Shown in pieces: positions 34,671 to 41,935 of a DNA stretch of 64,000 bases. Each line of letters opens with the position of its first letter. Within the stretch, counting starts at the first letter, position 1. The notes beneath the pieces were generated by a model that was not told the DNA's origin, searched no databases, and saw nothing but the letters and a program-made list of their open reading frames with translations. The DNA is from Phascolarctobacterium_A sp034086985 (GTDB lineage Bacteria > Bacillota > Negativicutes > Acidaminococcales > Acidaminococcaceae), in NCBI GenBank assembly GCA_034086985.1, contig JAXDZG010000022.1:242991-306990 (forward strand), written 5' to 3'. The position numbers were made by a program, and so were the translations under genes.

Positions 34671-34958
34671 ATGAAAGGTATTTTATATGCAACAGCTTTT
34701 GCTTGTGCTATCTACGCTGGTGCTGGAGATTTGTTTGCAGCAACCCCTGTTTACCGTGATTATAGTGTAACCGTTGCTCAGGGCGACACTCTCTGGGATA
34801 TTGCCTGCCGCCATGCGGAGGCTAAAGAGGATGTTCGCTTAGTCATGGAGCGCATTACCAAGGCCAATCATTTAGATGCCGGCCGTATCTATCCCGGCCA
34901 AGTAATCAAGGTGCCCCTGCGCATGCAGGAAAGCGGCCTCATGATTGCTACTAAATAA
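34671..34958 (+). CDS. Secreted LysM-domain protein
   Basis: 95 residues. A signal peptide ends near DLFAA-TP. One LysM domain follows (about 32-80) with the motif YSVTVAQGDTLWDIACRHAE and IYPGQVIKVP. LysM binds peptidoglycan. Its small size and layout recall YneA, the SOS-induced division suppressor of Bacillus, but YneA is membrane-anchored and linked to lexA, which is absent here. AGGTGG supports the ATG at 34671. Confidence 0.82.
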   Translation: MKGILYATAFACAIYAGAGDLFAATPVYRDYSVTVAQGDTLWDIACRHAEAKEDVRLVMERITKANHLDAGRIYPGQVIKVPLRMQESGLMIATK

Positions 34959-35095
34959 GCCCTGAAAACCGTCTAAAAAAATGACCTCCTGCTTACTTGC
35001 TCACCATAATTTCACAAAAACTCTGCAAGGCTTTTTCTGATGCTTGTAGAATAATAATGATATGAATAAGCTATCAGCTGAAGGAGGTTTGTAAA

Positions 35096-35527
35096 ATGCA
35101 AGGTAAAAAATGGATTGTTGGCGCTTTAATCACAGGCTTTGTTTTAGGTAACAGTATCCCCATGGCCCAGGCCGGCGGACTTTTGGGCAAAGTGCTTAAG
35201 GGTGGCGTTATTGGCTACGCCGTGGACGCTACCGCAGGCCCCTTAAACGATGGCATTAACGCCGTCACTGCCAAATATGGTGTGGGCTCTACCGATGCTA
35301 CGAAGGTAGTACCTATTATTTCTGTAGGCGACGGCAGCCGTGCCGGCGCTGCTCAGGTCAGCGGTCCCCAGTCCAAGGTGGATCAGGTAAAGGCCGCCCT
35401 AATTATCGAGCAGACTATTTTAGGTATCAGAGCGAAAATTTTAATCCCTGTGGACAGGGTTGACTATAAAAATGTAAACCGCATTCAGGGTGTAGGCGTT
35501 GCTGCTTCTCTGGATGTGAAGATTTAG
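35096..35527 (+). CDS. Secreted protein of unknown function
   Basis: 143 residues. Signal peptide with likely cleavage after IPMAQA (about residue 26). The mature part is glycine- and valine-rich with small residues, includes GGLLGKVLKGGVIGYAVDA and a C-terminal ILIPVDRVDYKNVNRIQGVGV. No family recognised. GAAGGAGG precedes the ATG. It sits between the LysM gene and a strong terminator; a shared envelope location is plausible but unproven. Confidence 0.72.
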   Translation: MQGKKWIVGALITGFVLGNSIPMAQAGGLLGKVLKGGVIGYAVDATAGPLNDGINAVTAKYGVGSTDATKVVPIISVGDGSRAGAAQVSGPQSKVDQVKAALIIEQTILGIRAKILIPVDRVDYKNVNRIQGVGVAASLDVKI

Positions 35528-35551
35528 TGAGAAGCACACATTAACATAAAA

Positions 35552-35593
35552 ATAGGCTTACCTGCTACGCAAGTAGCAAGTAAGCCTGTTTTG
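35552..35593 (+). terminator. Bidirectional terminator between secreted protein gene and panD
   Basis: Two-part stem AGGCTTAC..TGCTAC / GTAGCA..GTAAGCCT with a GCAA tetraloop, then TGTTTTGTTTT. Lies between convergent genes and likely ends the pan operon as well. Confidence 0.8.
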
Positions 35594-35606
35594 TTTTAGG
35601 TAAGTA

Positions 35607-35990
35607 TTAGCCGATTTCGCGTTCCTTTTCGGTGCCACGCACGTTAATGGGACGGTTCTTTTCGTCCACCATAACTACCTTGGGCTCAAAGGTTTTAGCT
35701 TCCTGCTCGTCCATCATAGCATAGCCGATAATGATAACAGTGTCGCCTACCAATACCTTACGAGCAGCTGCACCGTTGAGGCAGATTACGCCGCTGTCAT
35801 ATTCGCCAGCGATAACATAGGTCTCCAGACGGTTGCCATTATTGTTATCCACGATTTGTACGCGCTCGCCGGGCAGAATGCCGCTGAGCTCCAGCAAATG
35901 GCTGTCAATGGTGATGCTACCCATGTATTCCAGGTTAGCTTCGGTTACGGTTGCACGATGAATTTTGCCATGAAACATATTATAAAGCAT
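35607..35990 (-). CDS. panD: Aspartate 1-decarboxylase (pyruvoyl enzyme precursor)
   Basis: 127 residues. Self-cleavage site Gly24-Ser25 lies in EYMGSITID, giving the pyruvoyl group that decarboxylates aspartate to beta-alanine. FHGKIHRATVTEANLEY and ICLNGAAARKV are standard PanD segments. Its ATG overlaps the panC stop (TAATG). Last gene of the pantothenate operon. Confidence 0.96.
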   Translation of the reverse strand: MLYNMFHGKIHRATVTEANLEYMGSITIDSHLLELSGILPGERVQIVDNNNGNRLETYVIAGEYDSGVICLNGAAARKVLVGDTVIIIGYAMMDEQEAKTFEPKVVMVDEKNRPINVRGTEKEREIG

Positions 35991-36844
35991 TATTTCTCCT
36001 CCAAAACAGCATTATCAATCAAACGGGTAGTACCAAATTTTACTGCAACAGCCAACAGATTGCTGCCAACCATGGGGTTAGCAACGGGCTCTAAGCCGGG
36101 CAGTGCATAAATTTCTACATAGTCGATATTGCTCATAGGCTCCTTTTGGATATCGGCGGTTACAGCAGCGGTGATTTTAGCTGCATCACGCTCGCCTGCC
36201 TCGTACATAGCCTTGGCTGCCTTCAGGCTGCGGCTCAGTACCAGTGCTGCAGTGTGCTCTGCCTCGCTCAAATATGTGTTACGGGAGCTCTTAGCCAAGC
36301 CATCTGCTTCACGGATGATGGGCATTACTCTCAGCTGCAGGGGGAAGAACAAATCCTTCACCATACGCTTCAAAACCTCAACCTGTTGCGCATCCTTTTG
36401 CCCAAAATAAGCACGATCAGGCTGTGCCAAATTAAAGAGCTTGGTAACAACGGTGGTTACGCCACGGAAGTGGATGGGGCGGGTACGACCGCACAGCACC
36501 TTGGTAATATCGCCGGTTACTTCTACCCAAGTTGCATCCTCGCTAGGATACATTTCCTTGGGAGAGGGAGCGAATACTACATTGGCACCCTTTTGCTCTG
36601 CCAGCTTGCAATCGGCCTCCAGAGTACGGGGATAAGCATCCAAATCCTCGTTAGGACCAAATTGGGTGGGGTTAACGAAAACGCTGACTACTACAAAATC
36701 ATTTTCTTTATTGGCAGCAGCGATCAAAGAAGCATGACCTTCATGCAAAGCACCCATAGTGGGTACCAGACCAATGGTCAGGCCTTGAGCCTTAGCTTGT
36801 GCGATTTCCTCGCGCAGCTCGGCAACAGTGTGTACTAATTTCAT
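35990..36844 (-). CDS. panC: Pantothenate synthetase
   Basis: 284 residues. PTMGALHEGHASLI (ATP-binding HIGH-like site), VFVNPTQFGPNEDLD and the KMSKS-like KSSRNTYLS identify PanC, which joins pantoate and beta-alanine using ATP. Start MKLVHTV was chosen with GAGGG nine bases upstream. It lies between panB and panD in one leftward operon. Confidence 0.96.
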   Translation of the reverse strand: MKLVHTVAELREEIAQAKAQGLTIGLVPTMGALHEGHASLIAAANKENDFVVVSVFVNPTQFGPNEDLDAYPRTLEADCKLAEQKGANVVFAPSPKEMYPSEDATWVEVTGDITKVLCGRTRPIHFRGVTTVVTKLFNLAQPDRAYFGQKDAQQVEVLKRMVKDLFFPLQLRVMPIIREADGLAKSSRNTYLSEAEHTAALVLSRSLKAAKAMYEAGERDAAKITAAVTADIQKEPMSNIDYVEIYALPGLEPVANPMVGSNLLAVAVKFGTTRLIDNAVLEEK

Positions 36845-36889
36845 GACAAAATCCCTCACTTTTTCTTCTTCAAGAGCTTTTAAAAATTC

Positions 36890-37729
36890 TTAATATAATT
36901 TTTCTAATACAGAGTCGTCTATTTTAAAGGTATGCTCCTCTGCCGGGAAACTTCTATCCTTGCATTCAGCAATATAAGCCTTCACAGCCTCCACAGTGAT
37001 ATCGTGGATATTAGCATAATTCTTTACAAACTTGGGGCAGAAGCCATTGGATACGCCCAAAAGGTCATTGCAAACCAGCACTTGGCCATCACAGCCATTG
37101 CCTGCACCGATACCGATGGTAGCCATGGTTTTCAATTCAGCAGTAACCTTAGCTGCCAATTTAGCGGGAACGCATTCCAGCACGCAGGCAAAGGCACCTG
37201 CTGCTTCCAAAGCCTTGGCATCCTCAATCATCTTTTGTGCTGCCTCAATATCCTTGCCCTGTACCTTAAAGCCACCCAGCTGATTTACAGATTGGGGAGT
37301 CAAGCCGATATGAGCACAAACCGGAATACCTGCAGTGGTAAGCTTCTTTACCAAAGGAGCAACCTCGGCGCCACCCTCCAGCTTAACCGCGGTACAGCCA
37401 GTTTCCTTGAGGAAGCGTGCTGCATTGTACATTGCATCAATATCGCTGGCCTGATAGCTCATAAAGGGCATATCGCCCACTACCAGCGCCGTGCTGTTGC
37501 CACGCATAACAGCCTTAGTATGATGAATCATTTCGTCCATGGTAACAGGTACGGTGGAATTATAGCCCAGCATAACATTGCCCACGGAATCGCCCACAAG
37601 AATCATGTCCACGCCTGCTTCGTTCACATTGCGTGCCATAGCCACATCATAGGCTGTAATCATGACGATGGGCTCGCCCTTTTGCTTCATTTCCTTAATG
37701 GTTGCTACAGTAACATTTTTTGTTGCCAT
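36890..37729 (-). CDS. panB: Ketopantoate hydroxymethyltransferase
   Basis: 279 residues. VMITAYDVAMARNVNEAGVDMILVGDSVGNVMLGY and the segment HIGLTPQSVNQLGGF are typical of PanB, which adds a hydroxymethyl group from 5,10-methylene-THF to alpha-ketoisovalerate. Start at the ATG preceded by GGAGG. Its THF cofactor ties to the fhs-folD branch and its substrate to the ilv pathway, both in this window. Confidence 0.96.
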   Translation of the reverse strand: MATKNVTVATIKEMKQKGEPIVMITAYDVAMARNVNEAGVDMILVGDSVGNVMLGYNSTVPVTMDEMIHHTKAVMRGNSTALVVGDMPFMSYQASDIDAMYNAARFLKETGCTAVKLEGGAEVAPLVKKLTTAGIPVCAHIGLTPQSVNQLGGFKVQGKDIEAAQKMIEDAKALEAAGAFACVLECVPAKLAAKVTAELKTMATIGIGAGNGCDGQVLVCNDLLGVSNGFCPKFVKNYANIHDITVEAVKAYIAECKDRSFPAEEHTFKIDDSVLEKLY

Positions 37730-37772
37730 TGTTTTTACCTCCGACAAATTAATGGCGTTAAGCAAGGTTTTC

Positions 37773-38606
37773 TTAACGCTGTAGTAGTCGCGCCAGCTGG
37801 TCGGCGACTGCCTTGTCAATAGTGCCATTGGTCATAGCCAGTGAGCTTGTCACCAGCCCCAGAGAGCAATAAATATCTACCAGCTCCGGCGGCAGCACTG
37901 CTAAATGCTTGGCCACCGTGCGAACATCTCCGCGAGCTATGGGGCCTGTTAAAACGGTACGGGGCGAGGTAGTATTTTGCAGATTGCTAGCAGTACCCTT
38001 AAACAATGGTAGCAATGCTTGCCAAGCTGCTTGTTCATCCCCCAGCCAGCGGCTCATCAGCTGCTGAGCTAAAGCCTCCACTGCCACTGCATAATTGGAG
38101 CAGATGCACGCTGCCGCATGGTAAGCAGCACGCTCGGCGGAAGGCACATGAAAGGCATGCCCGCCCAACAAATCCGCTAATTCCTTAGCAGCATTTTTAG
38201 CAAGCTCATCCCCATCCACTGCCATATACACGCCGGTTAACTCTGTTGCGCCACCGGCGAAGCTTTGCAAGGGATGCAAACTGCCAATATGTGCTCCTGC
38301 CTGCTGCAGAGGAGCTAGCTCCTCTAGACCTAAGGAACCACTGCAATGCAGAAAAATTTTTCCTGCCACTGCTGCTTCCTTGGCCAAATCCGCGGCCACT
38401 GTGCTAATCAAGCGGTCAGGTACAGTAATTAGCAGTACCTCTGCCCGCCTTACCATCTCTGCATTAGTGCAGACGCTCACGCCGAAGCTTTGAGCCAGCT
38501 GCTCCGCATGCTGGGATGATTTGGCGGTGATACCCACTAAGTAGGGCTTTAAATACCCTGCTAGGCAGGAACCAACCTTGCCACCACCGATAATACCGAT
38601 CCTCAT
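37773..38606 (-). CDS. Rossmann-fold DUF2520 protein, candidate ketopantoate reductase
   Basis: 277 residues. N-terminal NAD(P)-binding motif GGGKVG (7-12), then a Rossmann domain with VLLITVPDRLI, and a C-terminal DUF2520-type helical domain with SLHPLQSFAGG and ERAAYHAAACICSNY. It is the first gene of the panB-panC-panD operon, and no panE is present. The fold is that of 6-phosphogluconate-dehydrogenase-like reductases, so reduction of ketopantoate to pantoate is a reasonable inference. It could instead serve another oxidoreductase step. Start chosen at MRIGIIGGG with GGAGAG nine bases upstream. Confidence 0.78.
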   Translation of the reverse strand: MRIGIIGGGKVGSCLAGYLKPYLVGITAKSSQHAEQLAQSFGVSVCTNAEMVRRAEVLLITVPDRLISTVAADLAKEAAVAGKIFLHCSGSLGLEELAPLQQAGAHIGSLHPLQSFAGGATELTGVYMAVDGDELAKNAAKELADLLGGHAFHVPSAERAAYHAAACICSNYAVAVEALAQQLMSRWLGDEQAAWQALLPLFKGTASNLQNTTSPRTVLTGPIARGDVRTVAKHLAVLPPELVDIYCSLGLVTSSLAMTNGTIDKAVADQLARLLQR

Positions 38607-38691
38607 AACCGTTTTGCTCTCCTTCCTGACCATTGGGGAGACGCGCGTCACACAGCAATTGATGCTTTTGTACCATAAAATATAAAAGCAA

Positions 38692-38722
38692 CTGAAAAAG
38701 CGCATTCCTAACCGGAATGCGC
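38692..38722 (-). terminator. Intrinsic terminator inside pan operon leader
   Basis: Perfect stem GCGCATTCC / GGAATGCGC (38700-38708, 38714-38722), five-base loop, followed by TTTTTC on the minus strand. It lies about 90 bases before the first gene and about 140 bases after the promoter, so read-through must be controlled. Confidence 0.85.
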
Positions 38723-38866
38723 ATAATAAACCTTTGTTGCGTCTTCGTCCCGGTCTCATAGATCCAAGCGATTATTGACTTCATTGTAAACTTCAGTAAA
38801 CTCTGACTGCCTCGGCTACAGCTCACCTCATGGTGCTACTGCGCCACAGCCCAATTTACCGCCCTT
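38700..38866 (-). ncRNA. Structured leader of pantothenate operon (candidate pan-motif RNA)
   Basis: The transcript between promoter and terminator contains a hairpin at 38814-38851 with arms GGCT/AGCC, CAG/CTG and CACC/GGTG, separated by unequal purine-containing internal loops and closed by an ATGA loop. Imperfect hairpins with bulged adenines upstream of pan genes recall the bioinformatically defined pan motif of Firmicutes. Assignment is tentative and based on position and general shape only. Confidence 0.45.
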
Positions 38867-38895
38867 ATGATAACACATTAGCCCCTGTATGGCAA
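38867..38895 (-). promoter_or_regulatory. Promoter of pantothenate operon
   Basis: TTGCCA (38890-38895), 17-base spacer, TATCAT (38867-38872), reading leftward into the structured leader. Confidence 0.7.
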
Positions 38896-39003
38896 GCATA
38901 ATCTCTAGAAAAGCTTTTAAAATTGTCATTTTTTTACAAAAAGATGCTATTTCCTTGGAGCAGAAGCCCCTGACTTCTAATATATAGCATTACTAATTTT
39001 ATC

Positions 39004-39031
39004 GTTAACCATACTATTTTACTAGGTTGAC
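39004..39031. promoter_or_regulatory. BirA operator 1, upstream of bioD
   Basis: Half-sites GTTAAC and GTTGAC (39004-39009, 39026-39031) separated by 16 bases, beginning ACC and ending GG inside, as in BirA (biotin repressor) operators. It covers the -35 of the bioD promoter. Confidence 0.8.
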
Positions 39032-39055
39032 TTATCTGCTTTTTAGGTCTATACT
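39027..39055 (+). promoter_or_regulatory. Promoter of bioD-bioA
   Basis: TTGACT (39027-39032), 17-base spacer, TATACT (39050-39055). The -35 overlaps BirA operator 1 and the expected transcription start falls at the edge of operator 2. Confidence 0.78.
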
Positions 39056-39061
39056 AGTTAC

Positions 39062-39088
39062 GTTAACATGATTGATTTATGGGTTAAC
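39062..39088. promoter_or_regulatory. BirA operator 2, at the bioD transcription start
   Basis: Perfect GTTAAC repeats (39062-39067, 39083-39088) separated by 15 bases, with CC flanking the right copy. Together with operator 1 it brackets the promoter. Confidence 0.8.
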
Positions 39089-39111
39089 CAAGAAAAATAG
39101 AAGGTGAACGC

Positions 39112-39795
39112 ATGAGTAAAGGTATTTTTATTACAGCCACAGGTACAGACATTGGCAAAACCTTTGTTACCGCTCTAATCGTAAAAAAGCTGCGTGATGC
39201 AGGTCTCAATGCAGGCTATTATAAGGCTGCTTTAAGCGGTGCTGAGGAGCAGCCTGACGGCAGCTGGCTCCCCGGTGACGCAGCCTATGTGGCGAAGATT
39301 TCCGGTATGCAGGAAAAGCCTGAGGATTTAGTCTCCTACATTTATAAAACCGCCGTATCTCCCCATTTGGCAGCAGCGCGTGAGGGCAATCCTGTAGAGC
39401 TGGCTAAGGTCAAAGAAGATTTTACAGCAGCCAGCGCCAAATACGATTATGTGACCATGGAAGGCAGTGGCGGTATCATCTGCCCCATCCGCTGGGATGA
39501 AAAGCACTTACTCCTTGAGGACCTGATTAAGGCTACAGGCCTGGGCCCCTTGGTTATTTCCAATGCAGCCTTGGGCTCCATTAACGCCTGTGTATTGACC
39601 ATTTTCTATCTGCAACAAAAGGGCATTCCCGTAAGAGGCATTATCCTTAATAATTACGATGGCAGCGACTTTATGCAGGCAGACAACAAAAAGATGATGG
39701 AAGCCATCACCGGCGTACCTGTTCTGGCCGAGGTTAAGCCTAATGATACTGAGCTTGACATTGATGTAGAAGTTTTGAAGAGTTTATATAAATAA
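39112..39795 (+). CDS. bioD: Dethiobiotin synthetase
   Basis: 227 residues. P-loop GTDIGKT (about 11-17) and EGSGGIICPI mark BioD, which closes the ureido ring of dethiobiotin from DAPA, CO2 and ATP. The LEDLIKATGLGPLVIS region matches the family. GAAGGTG precedes the ATG. Predicted to be repressed by BirA through two operators. bioA follows. Confidence 0.95.
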   Translation: MSKGIFITATGTDIGKTFVTALIVKKLRDAGLNAGYYKAALSGAEEQPDGSWLPGDAAYVAKISGMQEKPEDLVSYIYKTAVSPHLAAAREGNPVELAKVKEDFTAASAKYDYVTMEGSGGIICPIRWDEKHLLLEDLIKATGLGPLVISNAALGSINACVLTIFYLQQKGIPVRGIILNNYDGSDFMQADNKKMMEAITGVPVLAEVKPNDTELDIDVEVLKSLYK

Positions 39796-39871
39796 TTTGC
39801 AAATTAGCAAAAAGCCTCCCTTTGCAAAGTGCTTTAGCTGTGGAGGAATTCGTATAAAGGAGATGTGTGAT

Positions 39872-41230
39872 ATGAACATAGATAAAGTAAAGGAATTAGA
39901 AGCTCGCGACCTGGCCCACATTTGGCACCCCTGCTCCCAGATGAAGGACTATGAAACCCTGCGTCCTATCGTTGTTGAGCACGGTGAGGGACCATATTTA
40001 TATGCTGCTGATGGCCAAAAATATCTGGACATTATTTCCAGCTGGTGGTGCAACCTTTTGGGCCACTGCAATCCGAAAATTAACGAAGCCATCAAAAAGC
40101 AAATCGATACCTTAGAGCATGTAATTTTCGTTAACTTTACTCATGAACCAGCTATAAAGCTGTGCGAGGAGCTAGTTAAATACGTTCCTGCAGGTTTGAA
40201 TAAATTTAACTTTGCCGATAATGGCTCCTCCTCCGTAGAAATCGCCCTCAAGCTGGCCTTCCAATACCAGCTGCAAACCGGCCACGGTGAAAAAACTCGC
40301 TTCATGTGCCTCAGCGAGGGCTATCACGGCGAGACCATCGGCGCTCTTTCCGTAGGCAGCATGGATTTATTTGCCCAAATGTATAAGCCCATGATGATGA
40401 ATAATATTCATGTGCAGGCTCCCGATTGCTACCGCTGCCCCTTCAATAAGGACCGCGAGCATTGTCAATGTGAATGCTTTAAATACGCTGAAGAAGCATT
40501 TGCTAAGCATGCTAAGGAGACTGCAGCCATGATCGTAGAGCCCATTGTACAGGGCTGCGCCGGCATGCGCATCTATCCGCCCCTGTATCTACAAAAGTTG
40601 CGCAAGCTCTGCGACGAGTACGGCGTACTTTTAATTGCCGACGAAATCGCTACCGGCTTTGGCCGCACCGGCAAAATGTTCGCCTGCAACCATGCGGGCA
40701 TTACCCCCGATATTATGTGCATTAGTAAGGCACTCACAGGCGGTTATCTGCCCATGTCCATCGTCTGCACTACAGATAAGATTTATGACGCCTTCTATGA
40801 TGATTATAATAAGGGCAAGCAATTTATGCACAGCCATACCTACGCAGGCAATCCCATCGGCTGTGCTATTGCCTTGGCCGTGCTGGACATCATGAAAAAC
40901 GAGCACATTTTAGAAGAAAATGTAGAGAAAGCTCAATACTTCCACAATGCTCTCATGAACACTTTCGGCCAGCACAAGAATATAGGCGAAATTCGCCATA
41001 TAAATTTGATCAATGCTATGGAGCTTGTAACTGACAAAGAGAAGAAGATCGGCTTCGACGGCAATCTGCGTATCGGCTACGAGATTTATAAGAAGGCCCT
41101 GACCCACGGTCTCCTACTTCGTCCCTTGGGCAATGTCATCTACTTCAACCCGCCGCTGAATATCGACAAGGCGGATCTGGATAAGGCTGTGTCCCTGGCT
41201 AAGCAGTCCATGGATGAAGTCTTGGACTAA
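39872..41230 (+). CDS. bioA: Adenosylmethionine-8-amino-7-oxononanoate aminotransferase
   Basis: 452 residues from the ATG preceded by AAAGGAG. Class III PLP aminotransferase: DLAHIWHPCSQMKDYE at the N-terminus, ADEIATGFGRTG (about 256-267) and the PLP-binding Lys286 in CISKALTGGYLP. BioA converts KAPA to DAPA using SAM as amino donor. A Cys-rich loop (residues 186-202, five cysteines) is present, as in other long class III enzymes with a CYRCPF segment. Co-transcribed with bioD and ended by a hairpin. Confidence 0.95.
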   Translation: MNIDKVKELEARDLAHIWHPCSQMKDYETLRPIVVEHGEGPYLYAADGQKYLDIISSWWCNLLGHCNPKINEAIKKQIDTLEHVIFVNFTHEPAIKLCEELVKYVPAGLNKFNFADNGSSSVEIALKLAFQYQLQTGHGEKTRFMCLSEGYHGETIGALSVGSMDLFAQMYKPMMMNNIHVQAPDCYRCPFNKDREHCQCECFKYAEEAFAKHAKETAAMIVEPIVQGCAGMRIYPPLYLQKLRKLCDEYGVLLIADEIATGFGRTGKMFACNHAGITPDIMCISKALTGGYLPMSIVCTTDKIYDAFYDDYNKGKQFMHSHTYAGNPIGCAIALAVLDIMKNEHILEENVEKAQYFHNALMNTFGQHKNIGEIRHINLINAMELVTDKEKKIGFDGNLRIGYEIYKKALTHGLLLRPLGNVIYFNPPLNIDKADLDKAVSLAKQSMDEVLD

Positions 41231-41278
41231 CTCTTTTTCAAGCTTAATACTTAGCTTTTACGTTCGGTTTATAATACT

Positions 41279-41304
41279 AAGGGCGTAGCTTGCACTACGC
41301 CCTT
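41279..41304 (+). terminator. Terminator of bioD-bioA
   Basis: Perfect 10-bp stem AAGGGCGTAG / CTACGCCCTT with a six-base loop, then ATGTTTT. Confidence 0.8.
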
Positions 41305-41320
41305 ATGTTTTAATTTTATA

Positions 41321-41347
41321 GTTAACTTAAGTTTTTTGGAGGTTAAC
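41321..41347. promoter_or_regulatory. BirA operator overlapping the bioY ribosome-binding site
   Basis: Perfect GTTAAC repeats (41321-41326, 41342-41347) separated by 15 bases, the same layout as the bioD operator 2. The right half overlaps GGAGG, the bioY ribosome-binding site. Confidence 0.8.
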
Positions 41348-41353
41348 ATTGAT

Positions 41354-41833
41354 ATGAAAATGCAGAAGCTTACCACCACAGCTCTTTTGGCAGTTGTGAT
41401 TTTACTTTCCGGCAGCATGAAAATCCCCTCCCCCGTAGCAGGAGGAGAATTCCAGCTTTCCGCACCCATTGCTGTTTTAATCTGTGCGCTCTTCGGCTTT
41501 AAACGCTATATTTTAGCAGGTGTTTTGGCCAGCGCCTTGGGCATGATGCTGGGCATCCACACCATCTTCAGCGTCATCATTCAAATGTCCTTCCGCGTCG
41601 TAACAGGCGCTGTCATGGCACTATTCGGCACCAATTTGCTCACCGTTATCATTAGCGGACCTTTGGGAACCCTCTTTGCCCGCATCGTCATGTGGCAAGT
41701 CACTGGCGTTAGCTGGATTGCCCTCACCGCAGCCGCCGCTCCCGGCATGGTCTTCACCGCCATCGGCGCCGGAGTTATGTACAAGCCAGCCCAAAAGCTG
41801 TTACATAGAGTAATTTTAGCGAAGCAAAATTAA
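41354..41833 (+). CDS. bioY: Biotin transporter BioY (ECF S component)
   Basis: 159 residues with about five or six membrane helices. Although the sequence MKIPSPVAGGEFQLSAPIAVLICALFG is only distantly like classical BioY (it also resembles other ECF S components), its BirA operator and place inside the biotin cluster support biotin or a biotin precursor such as pimelate as ligand. It would need the EcfAAT module, which is not in this window. Start ATG at 41354 with GGAGG 11 bases upstream; an upstream TTG at 41336 would lie within the operator. Confidence 0.65.
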   Translation: MKMQKLTTTALLAVVILLSGSMKIPSPVAGGEFQLSAPIAVLICALFGFKRYILAGVLASALGMMLGIHTIFSVIIQMSFRVVTGAVMALFGTNLLTVIISGPLGTLFARIVMWQVTGVSWIALTAAAAPGMVFTAIGAGVMYKPAQKLLHRVILAKQN

Positions 41834-41841
41834 ATAGTTAG

Positions 41842-41909
41842 AAATTCGTAATAAGCAATCAGCATAATATAAGCACTTGCGACTATGATGATTGCTATAT
41901 TACGAATTT
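41842..41909. repeat. Long hairpin between bioY and bioWF
   Basis: AAATTCGTAAT..AGCAATCA pairs with TGATTGCT..ATTACGAATTT across about 68 bases, near-perfect over roughly 19 positions with a small bulge. AT-rich with no T-run, so not a classic terminator. No BirA-like repeat is seen in this gap. Confidence 0.6.
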
Positions 41910-41935
41910 AAACTTTATGAAAGGAACACTATACC

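Noticed and set aside
36932..37822. Long plus-strand open frame opposite panB
   Set aside because: panB motifs are on the minus strand; the opposite frame has no ribosome-binding site or recognisable motif.
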